From NCBI RefSeq assembly GCF_900537115.1, contig NZ_UNRG01000006.1, positions 72,547 to 136,546 on the forward strand: DNA of 64,000 nucleotides, in the 5' to 3' direction. Positions 37,354-45,241 of this stretch are shown here, one piece after another. This DNA comes from Arthrobacter sp. Alg241-R88. Its GTDB lineage: Bacteria; Actinomycetota; Actinomycetes; Actinomycetales; Micrococcaceae. Each line of letters begins with the position of its first letter. Position 1 is the first letter of the stretch. Both the position numbers and the translations under genes were made by a program. The notes beneath the pieces were generated by a model, which searched no databases, had not been told where the DNA came from, and saw only the letters and a list, made by a program, of their open reading frames with translations.

Positions 37354-39383
37354 GCGCGCCGCACCGCCCGCCGTCGTCCGCTCCAGGAACCACCGCGGGA
37401 ACCGCACCCGGGGCCAAAACGGCAAGCGCCGACGTCGTCCGCATTCCCCGTCCGGCAGGCGGGCCCGGAAGGGGCGGGCCGTTCGCGGGGATGAACGTCC
37501 CGGCGGAGAAGGCGATGAACTTCTGGCCGTCAGCCAAGCGGCTGATGGGGACGCTGCGGCCGGAACGGGCATGGCTGCTGCTGGTGTTCGCGACGGCGGT
37601 GGCCGGCGTGGCGCTGTCCGTGATCGGGCCGCGGCTGCTGGGGGAGGGCACCAACCTGATCTTCGCCGGCGTGGTGTCCCGGGAGCTGCAGGCCGGGGTG
37701 AGCAAGGAGCAGGTGATTGCGCAGCTGCGGGCGTCCGGGGAGGGGCAGCGCGCGGACATGCTCAGTGCCATGGACCTGGTACCGGGGCAGGGAATCGACT
37801 TCGCGGCGCTGGGCAGTGTGCTGACGTGGGCGCTGGTGCTGTATGTGCTGTCGTCGGCGTTTATGTGGGTGCAGGCGTATGTGCTGAACGGGGTGGTGCA
37901 GCGGACGGTGTTCGGGCTGCGGGAGCGGATCGAGGCGAAGATCAACCGGCTGCCGTTGCGGTATTTCGACTCGATTCAGCGCGGCGAGCTGCTCAGCCGG
38001 GTCACCAACGACGTGGACAACATTTCGCAGAGCCTGCAACAGACCATCAGCCAGGCGGTCACGTCAGTGCTGACCGTGGTGGGTGTGCTGGTGATGATGG
38101 TGATCCTCTCGCCCACGCTGGCGCTGATCGCGCTGGTGACCATTCCGCTGACGCTGGGGCTGACAGCGCTGATCGCCAAGCGCTCGCAGAAGCTGTTTGT
38201 GGCGCAGTGGAAGCACACGGGGGAGCTGAACGGGCAGATCGAGGAGACGTACACCGGGCATGCGCTGGTGAAGGTGTTCGGCCGGCAGCAGGAGGTGGGG
38301 GAGCGGTTCCGGCAGAAGAACGCGGAGCTGTACTCGGCCAGTTTTGGTGCCCAGTTCATTTCCGGGCTGATCATGCCGGCCATGACGTTCATCGGGAACC
38401 TGGTGTATGTGGGGATCGCCGTGGTGGGCGGGCTGCAGGTGGCGTCCGGGGCGATGCAGCTGGGCGATGTGCAGGCGTTCATCCAATATTCGCGGCAGTT
38501 CACCATGCCGCTGGCGCAGCTGGGGTCCATGGCGAACGTGCTGCAGTCCGGGGTGGCGTCCGCCGAGCGGGTGTTCTCTTTGCTGGATGAGGAGGAGGAG
38601 TCTGCTGAGCCTGCGCCTTCTGCCGGGCCGGTGTTTGGGCGGGGGCGGCTGGTGTTCGAGGATGTGTCGTTCTCGTATTCGCCGGAGCAGCCGCTGATTT
38701 CTTCGCTTTCCCTGGTGGCGGAGCCGGGGCAGACGGTGGCGATTGTGGGGCCCACCGGGGCGGGGAAGACCACGCTGGTGAACCTGATGATGCGGTTCTA
38801 CGAGATTGATGCGGGGCGGATAACGCTCGACGGCGTGGACGTCACCTCGGTGCCGCGGCGCGAGCTGCGCTCGCGGATGGGGATGGTGCTGCAGGATACC
38901 TGGCTGTTCGCGGGGTCGATCCGGGACAACATTGCGTATGGGCGGCCTTCTGCCTCCGAGGCTGAAATTCTTGAGGCGGCGCGGGCGACGTATGTGGACC
39001 GGTTCGTGCGGTCATTGCCGGACGGGTACGACACGCTTTTGGAGGACGAGGGGTCCAACGTGTCCGCGGGGGAGAAGCAGCTGCTGACGATTGCGCGGGC
39101 GTTCCTGGCCCGGCCGTCGGTGCTGATCCTGGACGAGGCCACTTCGTCGGTGGATACCCGGACCGAGGTGCTGGTGCAAAAGGCGATGAGCGCGTTGCGG
39201 TCCGACCGGACTTCGTTCGTGATCGCGCACCGCCTGTCCACGATCCGCGACGCCGACCTCATCCTGGTGATGGAGGCCGGCCAAATCGTCGAGCAGGGGA
39301 CGCACGCTTCACTGCTGGCCGCCGGCGGGGCTTACGCGCGGCTGTACGAGGCGCAGTTCGCGGCTCCTGTGGCGGAGGTTTGA
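37350..39383 (+). CDS. Heterodimeric ABC exporter, catalytically competent half
   Basis: Partner half-transporter, 677 residues with a Pro/Gly/Ala-rich N-terminal extension of about 55 residues before the first helix and an extended loop between TM1 and TM2. The nucleotide-binding domain has Walker A GPTGAGKTTL (about 467) and an intact Walker B/catalytic pair LILDEATSSVD, but the signature is VSAGEKQ instead of LSGGQ. Paired with the first half, one site (this Walker B plus the partner VSGGQ) is canonical and the other is degenerate, as in known heterodimers. Codon use shifts visibly to more G-ending codons from about 37.8 kb. Confidence 0.92.
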   Translation: MSAPHRPPSSAPGTTAGTAPGAKTASADVVRIPRPAGGPGRGGPFAGMNVPAEKAMNFWPSAKRLMGTLRPERAWLLLVFATAVAGVALSVIGPRLLGEGTNLIFAGVVSRELQAGVSKEQVIAQLRASGEGQRADMLSAMDLVPGQGIDFAALGSVLTWALVLYVLSSAFMWVQAYVLNGVVQRTVFGLRERIEAKINRLPLRYFDSIQRGELLSRVTNDVDNISQSLQQTISQAVTSVLTVVGVLVMMVILSPTLALIALVTIPLTLGLTALIAKRSQKLFVAQWKHTGELNGQIEETYTGHALVKVFGRQQEVGERFRQKNAELYSASFGAQFISGLIMPAMTFIGNLVYVGIAVVGGLQVASGAMQLGDVQAFIQYSRQFTMPLAQLGSMANVLQSGVASAERVFSLLDEEEESAEPAPSAGPVFGRGRLVFEDVSFSYSPEQPLISSLSLVAEPGQTVAIVGPTGAGKTTLVNLMMRFYEIDAGRITLDGVDVTSVPRRELRSRMGMVLQDTWLFAGSIRDNIAYGRPSASEAEILEAARATYVDRFVRSLPDGYDTLLEDEGSNVSAGEKQLLTIARAFLARPSVLILDEATSSVDTRTEVLVQKAMSALRSDRTSFVIAHRLSTIRDADLILVMEAGQIVEQGTHASLLAAGGAYARLYEAQFAAPVAEV

Positions 39384-40029
39384 GCAACTGAGCGTGCCGA
39401 CAATATCTGAATCGAACTCTGAAGCTGTTTGGATGGGGTTGAACCTGAGGCAAGTGCGGATGCAGTTGTAATCACCAGCGTTTGGTCGGTGAGATTCGCA
39501 CTGCCCTTCAGCTTCGACCATGAGGACTTCGTACAGATCCTGACGGACATCGCAGGGAAGCTGGGGCCGGCCTTGGGGTGGACTCCAAAAGATGGCAGCG
39601 CGGCATCCTAGTCGTCATGGTTGCCCAATTGGGCGGCTGCTCACGACCCGGGACGCGCCTCGCAGGCAACAGTTCCCCGATATCTGCCCCGGCAGGAGTT
39701 GGACCCTAACGAGTGCAATCGCGGGCATGTCCGATCCGTTGCAGTGGACCGCGCTGTTACTCCTGCGGTGGTCTGGTGCAATACGGGACGAGATCCGGCG
39801 GCTCACCGCGTGAGCGTGAGCTCACTACTGACGCGCAGCTTCGTGGGTGCCCGCGAGAGGCTGAACGGCACCTAGCTACACATCCCCGAATATGACAGCT
39901 GCTAGTTAACCTTGCAGACACCTCCAGCCTTGGTGCAAGTTCGCAACAATCTCTCTAGAGCTAGGAGGCAAAAGCGATGACGGATTGGTCCTTTCACCTC
40001 CGACCAGAGTGAACTGTCATTCTTATCGA
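39384..40029. other. Non-coding start of accessory island
   Basis: About 650 bases without a supported gene. Several short open frames occur but lack ribosome sites and domain character. Base composition drops after the ABC genes. This looks like the left edge of the accessory island; no integrase, tRNA or direct-repeat attachment site was found. Confidence 0.45.
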
Positions 40030-40332
40030 GTGAAAAGAGCCGCTGAAGTCTATGGATTATTCCTCTAAATAGTTGGATTTGCGGCGCTTGGCGTATTTGG
40101 AATATCCGAATTACAGAAACAGGACCCTCGAGGGGTCGCCATACTCGCCCTGCTGGTGGGCGGCCTTGTCCTTACACTCATCCATATTTGGGCTCACAAT
40201 CGCCGTGTCCGAAAGACACAACGGTTCTTGGTAGGAAGACCATTCCGTGCGCACACTTTCCACACATCAGCGTCGGAAGAGTATGCATATCCTCCAGCGG
40301 ACGTGTGGGATGTGATCCGGGGGCCGAGGTAG
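40030..40332 (+). pseudogene. Membrane-protein gene remnant with an in-frame stop
   Basis: From a GTG at 40030 the frame reads VKRAAEVYGLFL, then TAA at 40066-40068, then continues IVGFAALGVFGISELQK, a clear second transmembrane segment GVAILALLVGGLVLTLIHI and a soluble tail ending ADVWDVIRGPR. The region after the stop has no start codon of its own before the second helix, so the simplest reading is one gene broken by a nonsense change and probably truncated at the 3' end. Family not recognised. Confidence 0.55.
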
Positions 40333-40504
40333 CCATCCCCGTAGACGGCGCTCACTCACCAGCGGCGGACGCCGCTCAACGCGACACAAGCCCAAAAACC
40401 AATCCACGGCGGGACCCGGAACAACGACGGTCCCCATCCCCGTCGCAGCACCGTCAACAATTCAACTACGCTGAAACACCGATGTCTTTTGCAGAGGAAA
40501 ACCA

Positions 40505-40543
40505 GAGCAGGCCAGCGAATACCGTGCTGGCCCGCTCATTTTT
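40505..40543. terminator. Bidirectional terminator at the end of the defence-like operon
   Basis: Arms 40505-40516 and 40526-40537 pair with one mismatch (9-nt loop), followed by five T on the plus strand; on the minus strand it lies 14 bases after the stop of the last operon gene and is followed by TGGTTTT. Confidence 0.75.
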
Positions 40544-40550
40544 GGCGTCG

Positions 40551-41807
40551 TCATGATCTCCAGTCGGCTGGGGTATCAAAAGCATTTCCCCAAAGTGCTG
40601 GCGCCTCGGTTGGTGACTCCAGAGGTGGCGTCGGGCCGGAATAGAGCCACTCATCAAACCCTTCCCCAGTCAGTCCGACAGCAGCCCCGAGCACCCACCC
40701 CGAAACGGTCGTACGCCAAAACCAAATTACTTTTCCATCGGCGGATCTTCTCATTTCGATGCAGGGATCGGCCGGCAATCCTGCCTGCTGGAAGTCTTTC
40801 GCGCGGTAGAGATCCCCAATTATGGCTCGCTGCACGGCCCCATGTTGAGACAGTTGTGCTATTGCCGGGGTAAGTAGCTTTCTCAGCATGGCCCTTGTTT
40901 CGCGGAACTCTCGGTTGTCTATTCGCTGGCCTTTCTCGTTTACACCATCAATGCCGGTGTTCTTGGCCTCACGGTCCCGGCGAAGCCGCTGTGCTTCCTG
41001 TTGGGCCAACGGCTGTGCCCATTGGACTAAGGCGTGAATGACAGACCAGGTCTTGGCAGAGTTTTCCTTGGTGTCATAAGCAAGCTCGCGTCCATGTGCA
41101 ATTGCGTGGCGGGACAAGCTTCCCGCCGCTTGGGTTTCTCCTGCACCCTCCCCGAAGATGGCCTGAAGGGTTGAGAGGCAAGCCTCGATACTGACCAACT
41201 GAGTTGGATTGATGAGATTGGCCTTTTGCGGACCCTTCGTAAAGAACTTCTTTCCCGACGACAGATCTATCACCAGCCCCTCAATTTGGGCATGAATGAT
41301 CGGAATCGAAGCATCGTAGCGCCTGGCTTGGTGATGCTCGTGGGCCTTGCGGAGGAGGCGGGCCCGTTGCCTAAACAAATTGTGGTAGGCATGCTCACCC
41401 TCACCTGCCCCCATAACGGAGACACGGGAACACACCTGGCCCGTGAGTCTTCCGTCCTCCCATTGGCCGGCCAGCAAGGCATCTGCCTCAGCAGGGCGAC
41501 CTAAACGGACCAGAGCGACAGCCGAAGCCACTACCGCCGAATCCATGTTGAACGGCGCCCACCCACGAGGAACCAGAACCTCCAAAGCATCTTCCATAGA
41601 CCGGAGGAGTTCGACATACTCGTCTTTCCTTGCCGCCATGGACGCAAACTGACCGGCGACTTCTCGGTCCAGCGTTGAAAGCCAGCCGTAGAGGTCCGGC
41701 GCTGCATCAATAGCGGCGAACATCATTGACTGCTTGCCGGTGGGATCAACAGCCCGGCGAACCTGCTCTCTGATACTGCTAGTGCTGCCACCCTCAGCCG
41801 ACTCCAC
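40551..41807 (-). CDS. Hypothetical protein with HEPN-like RHxxxH motif; third gene of putative defence operon
   Basis: A 418-residue, mostly helical protein with no membrane segment. Residues 140-270 resemble the HEPN-type helical domain of abortive-infection proteins: a paired-helix region (HNLFRQRARLLRKAHEHH, then ASIPIIHAQIEGLVIDL) followed by RHAIAHG at 233-239, which fits the HEPN R-x4-H catalytic motif, and a long helix WSVIHALVQWAQPLAQ. HEPN proteins with this motif are often RNases. The C-terminal 60 residues form a separate Trp/Pro-rich part. Its ATG is directly adjacent to the stop of the membrane-protein gene (41808), so the three genes are translated together. The HEPN call is a pattern judgement. 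Confidence 0.6.
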   Translation of the reverse strand: MESAEGGSTSSIREQVRRAVDPTGKQSMMFAAIDAAPDLYGWLSTLDREVAGQFASMAARKDEYVELLRSMEDALEVLVPRGWAPFNMDSAVVASAVALVRLGRPAEADALLAGQWEDGRLTGQVCSRVSVMGAGEGEHAYHNLFRQRARLLRKAHEHHQARRYDASIPIIHAQIEGLVIDLSSGKKFFTKGPQKANLINPTQLVSIEACLSTLQAIFGEGAGETQAAGSLSRHAIAHGRELAYDTKENSAKTWSVIHALVQWAQPLAQQEAQRLRRDREAKNTGIDGVNEKGQRIDNREFRETRAMLRKLLTPAIAQLSQHGAVQRAIIGDLYRAKDFQQAGLPADPCIEMRRSADGKVIWFWRTTVSGWVLGAAVGLTGEGFDEWLYSGPTPPLESPTEAPALWGNAFDTPADWRS

Positions 41808-42620
41808 CTAGCCGACCTTCTCATCGTCGGCCGCGGCACGCTTCAAGAGTGCAGGCTTGACTGTTACGAGGTCCTCCTGCGGGTCTCCATTCTCATCCAC
41901 ATAATGAATAGTGAAGTCGACGCCTTCGCTCATGCCGTTGTCTGTGGGCTGCCCTTCAAAGTACTTCCCTGAGAATCCGCCGCCGATTCGGCCCTCGAAC
42001 GGGTCCGGGAAGCGCGGATCATACCCCCCAAAATCGAAGTATTCACTAGGAGCGGTCAACCGCACCTTGCTCACGGGGTATGCGTAGTTGTAAAGGGCGT
42101 AGTTAACCTGACCACGATGTTCCTGCGGTCGAATCTCCCAGTCCGGCTTCCGCACGGCGGCGCGTTCTGCGGCCACCTCAGCACTACGCTTTGCATAGCC
42201 CGCATCGAACTTCAGCCGTTTTGCGTCCCGTTGTTGCTCCGCTGCTAGTCGAGCCTTCGCCCAGCGGTGCTTCCTGACTGTAACGGGGGCGCGGAAGCGA
42301 AGGCCAGTAACAAAGTCCCATAGCGCAGCCCAGCGTGCTCTGCCCCTTTTCTGAACGATGGACTTGATCAGCAAGAGCAGAACAACGGCTCCGACAATCC
42401 AGGGGACAGTCCGCCAGAGGAGGCTCCCAATACGCGCGAATATTGCTGTAGGCGGTTCATTTTCTACCGGCTTGACAACGACGTATTCGAATAACACGCC
42501 AAAAATCGCTATACCTACGCCTATGAAAATCGGCAGTATGACGGTGTAAACCCAGGACTTCTTGTACCAGGGACGACCCTGTTTTTGGTTGTTCACTTGT
42601 GAATCCTCAGGCGACGTCAC
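41808..42620 (-). CDS. Two-helix membrane protein, second gene of putative defence operon
   Basis: A 270-residue protein with a short cytoplasmic N-terminus, helix one at about 23-47 (VYTVILPIFIGVGIAIFGVL), helix two at about 70-88 (TVPWIVGAVVLLLLIKSIV), a highly basic Arg/Lys/Ala stretch (about 90-155, possible coiled coil) and a C-terminal soluble part rich in Tyr, Phe and Gly. No family recognised. Start overlaps the stop of the TIR-like gene by four bases and its stop abuts the next gene, so fixed stoichiometry is likely. Could be the membrane effector or an anchor. Confidence 0.75.
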   Translation of the reverse strand: MTSPEDSQVNNQKQGRPWYKKSWVYTVILPIFIGVGIAIFGVLFEYVVVKPVENEPPTAIFARIGSLLWRTVPWIVGAVVLLLLIKSIVQKRGRARWAALWDFVTGLRFRAPVTVRKHRWAKARLAAEQQRDAKRLKFDAGYAKRSAEVAAERAAVRKPDWEIRPQEHRGQVNYALYNYAYPVSKVRLTAPSEYFDFGGYDPRFPDPFEGRIGGGFSGKYFEGQPTDNGMSEGVDFTIHYVDENGDPQEDLVTVKPALLKRAAADDEKVG

Positions 42621-43912
42621 GCTTCCTCGCCGCTCGTAAGAGCCAGTAGCGAGCGGAAGTCGTGTTGCCCTGCGACGGGCACAGGGAAACTTCCCTCAAA
42701 AGATTGGTGATATCCGCGGGCGGTGATGCGCCATTCCGCTAAAACCTCTGAGGCATGGGCAATCAGTACAAAATCATCTCCATCGCTTACCCAAGGTGTC
42801 TGTGGTCGAAGGTTGTCCAACTCGACGACCACCTGGACCCCAGCGGGCTCGTTGCGCCAAGTCAGCGGGTAGGAACCCGTAACCACGGGGCCGGGAATGT
42901 ATTGGTGGATAAATGAGTGACCATATGGGTTGGAGGCCGGTATGACCGGCGGAATGAGCGAATCAAGGTCAAGGTCATCCAGATCCTTCTTGTCCAGCCC
43001 TGTCGCATTTTTAAAAAGTATGTCAATCCGCACTGACTCTAAGAACTGTTGCTTGGTATTGCTGACCTTGATGACCGGAGCGGCAAGCGTGAAGCTGGCC
43101 AGTTCATTCAAGATATCCGGCCACGATTCAATGATTTCCTTCTGCCAGGCCTTTGCTTTCGTTTCGAATGCGTCGGACGTCAGGCGCGAAACTCCTAGCA
43201 ACGCCCTGGCTGAGGACAAGTTAAGCGAGAACGGCCCGGCTTCCGCGGAATCTTCCTCGACCTCCTCTCGTCGTGCCCTCTCAATCTCGTTTTCGATGAG
43301 TTGATCTCTGGCATCCTTGGAGTGCAGGACAATGTGTGCTGCACCATTGAGCGAGACGTCGAACTGTGGTTGGTTAGCCAGTTTTCGTGAAACTGCTCCG
43401 GCCGGCTCATGTGAATCACGAACGACCGCTGGTTCTGTATCCGCTGTAGACCGAAGGCCCAACTTCTTGACTTGATCACGGATGGTTATTGCAGGCGCGT
43501 TGAGCGCGGCAGTGACGTCGCCATCACGTCGGGGACGATACCTAGCCTGGGTGACTCCTGCCAAGTCCGAGGGAAGTTTTAGATCAAGTCCGTGTGGCTG
43601 CACCATATAAGTGCGATCTCTACCAAGGGCCCCGATAAAAAGGCCGAGTTCAAAAATAACGTTGTCGCGGGGTGCCTGGGCAATGGTATCTCTACTGGAC
43701 ACGGTGTCATCAGGACTTAGCACCAGGACAGCGAAGTCAGACGTCTGTGCCTGTCGGATCAGGCCGTCCAGCACATGCTCCCCGAGATCAAACACGCCGT
43801 AAGTCCAGATATTGGTTTCGGCCGAGCCGTCAGCCTCCAGGTGCACTGCTAGACGCTGGGCAACATCCCTCCCCTCTGAGGACGATCCAATAAATATTCT
43901 GGGCACGCGCAT
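42617..43912 (-). CDS. TIR-like nucleotide-binding domain protein (PF10137-type), first gene of putative defence operon
   Basis: A 431-residue protein. Residues 5-125 match the TIR-like fold found in bacterial STING-TIR and Pycsar TIR effectors: RIFIGSSSEG at the first strand, WTYGVFDLGEHVLDGL, DFAVLVLSPDD, the diagnostic RDNVIFELGLFIGALGRDR at 82-100 with Glu88 as presumed NADase residue, and LPSDLAGV. Residues about 180-431 are not STING, SAVED or a cyclic-nucleotide domain that I can see; they include a helical part and a beta-rich C-terminus. No cyclase gene is nearby, so the trigger is not an obvious cyclic nucleotide. Local GC is low (29 of 60 at 43021-43080, against 45 of 60 in metH at 46021-46080). 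Confidence 0.8.
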   Translation of the reverse strand: MRVPRIFIGSSSEGRDVAQRLAVHLEADGSAETNIWTYGVFDLGEHVLDGLIRQAQTSDFAVLVLSPDDTVSSRDTIAQAPRDNVIFELGLFIGALGRDRTYMVQPHGLDLKLPSDLAGVTQARYRPRRDGDVTAALNAPAITIRDQVKKLGLRSTADTEPAVVRDSHEPAGAVSRKLANQPQFDVSLNGAAHIVLHSKDARDQLIENEIERARREEVEEDSAEAGPFSLNLSSARALLGVSRLTSDAFETKAKAWQKEIIESWPDILNELASFTLAAPVIKVSNTKQQFLESVRIDILFKNATGLDKKDLDDLDLDSLIPPVIPASNPYGHSFIHQYIPGPVVTGSYPLTWRNEPAGVQVVVELDNLRPQTPWVSDGDDFVLIAHASEVLAEWRITARGYHQSFEGSFPVPVAGQHDFRSLLALTSGEEA

Positions 43913-44136
43913 TCTTATCTCCTGCAGTGGAAAGGTCTGTGATCACTCTAATTGCTGCGGCAGCCCCACAGCCGCTAGTGAGCGCCCCGGTACGCAATGA
44001 CGGTAAGACGCCCACTAGCTGGGGAGCATCAGGAACCGGTAAGGCACCACAAGAACGACTGATTTTGAATGTACTTGTATCTGGCGACGGTGCCACGGTG
44101 CCGGTTCCTAGCGGACGACTGCGTTTGCCTGGCTTC

Positions 44137-44751
44137 CTATTTGAACAGTAGTTCCGCTAGCACGCGGCCGGGCCATGGGATAGTCATTAGTGCTAGCTCG
44201 CGAAGGACCTTACGACTGCCGCTCTCGCCTTCGTCGATGTCAGTGTTGATGAGAAGGCCTCGTAAACTTGGTACAGCAGTCCCCTCTACGAGGAACTCTG
44301 CCATCCATTCAGCTTTTCGAGGCAAGTGCCCAGGATTGAAGCCAATTTGAGCCTTTTCGGTTCCGATGGCCTGCATTGCCATTCCCGGGGAGTAGCCGAC
44401 TGTACTGGTTGTGCGGATCAAGCCCATAAATGTTGCGTCGAGTCCAACCCAGAGCGGCTGATTCTGATCGAAGTGATCTCGGGTGATGTCGTGAGGACCT
44501 ACATTCTTTAGCCGCAAGGTCACAAGCTGCGGGTCATTCACGGGCATTCCTTTGTATGTGAAGCCGAGGCCTTCCCGTGGCCCTCCAGTAGGCATGAGAT
44601 TTGTGACGTGGTAAGCCAGCAGTAGTCTTCCCCTGCGGTTTCCCCAACGCCGTGCTGCCCAGATGCTGAAGAAGATCGCAGCAATAGCTATGACGCCGCC
44701 AATCACGATGCTCCAGAAGGCCAGCCATTCACTGCTCGTCCACTTGTCCAT
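44137..44751 (-). CDS. One-helix membrane protein of unknown function upstream of the TIR-like gene
   Basis: A 204-residue protein (from MDKWTSSEW at 44751; an ATG at 44811 is also in frame) with one transmembrane helix at about 13-33 (WSIVIGGVIAIAAIFFSIWA), a basic stop-transfer (RRWGNRRGR) and a soluble beta-rich domain containing QLVTLRLKNVGPHDITRDHF. No family recognised. It is on the same strand as the TIR-like operon but 224 bases upstream, so it may be part of it or stand alone. Ribosome site is weak at both starts. Confidence 0.65.
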   Translation of the reverse strand: MDKWTSSEWLAFWSIVIGGVIAIAAIFFSIWAARRWGNRRGRLLLAYHVTNLMPTGGPREGLGFTYKGMPVNDPQLVTLRLKNVGPHDITRDHFDQNQPLWVGLDATFMGLIRTTSTVGYSPGMAMQAIGTEKAQIGFNPGHLPRKAEWMAEFLVEGTAVPSLRGLLINTDIDEGESGSRKVLRELALMTIPWPGRVLAELLFK

Positions 44752-45241
44752 TCGACTATCTTGACCCAGCTCCGGTACAGAAGACTGGACTTTGCTGGGA
44801 GCCGTCGCCAACTGGTTTCAATCGACTGTCTCCGAGCCGCGCGACTGGGCGCTAGGGGAGTCACTGACGCGGGAGCCGGACTTCAGTTGCTCGGCCCTGA
44901 TTTCCCGGTAGTCAAAAACGACCGTTTGCCAGTGTCGACGACCAAGCACGGAGTCCTCTCAAAAAGCCGGCTTTAGTTGGTGCATCGCCGTGTCAGAGTT
45001 CGACACCGGAAACTACTGGAGCGACCGTGGTCAAAACTTGGCGAGGGAGGTTTTTTGGATTGAGGAAGCCGGAGCCCGTTATCAACTTTGTGCAGTGGGT
45101 GGTCGTTGAATGTGGTCGCTCTTACCGTCACATGTAGAGACTTGGCTTGGCGCTCGCTGTATGGCGCCCGGCATCGCACCCCCGCCGTAGCACACAGAAA
45201 CACTAAGCAATGTAATTGGCCTCCCCGCGTAACCTTGTTTG
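44752..45241. other. Divergent intergenic region before metH
   Basis: About 490 bases without a supported gene, between the minus-strand membrane protein and metH. No SAM or cobalamin riboswitch consensus was recognised. It marks the right edge of the low-GC island; no attachment site found. Confidence 0.45.
45230..45235 (+). promoter_or_regulatory. metH: Candidate -10 box implying a leaderless metH transcript
   Basis: TAACCT ends seven bases before the ATG at 45242, which would place transcription start at or next to the start codon. No Shine-Dalgarno sequence is present upstream of the ATG, in agreement with a leaderless mRNA. No good -35 box seen. Confidence 0.4.

Noticed and set aside
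39384-45241. Prophage or integrative element around the defence-like operon
   Set aside because: No integrase, phage structural gene, tRNA or att repeat could be seen.
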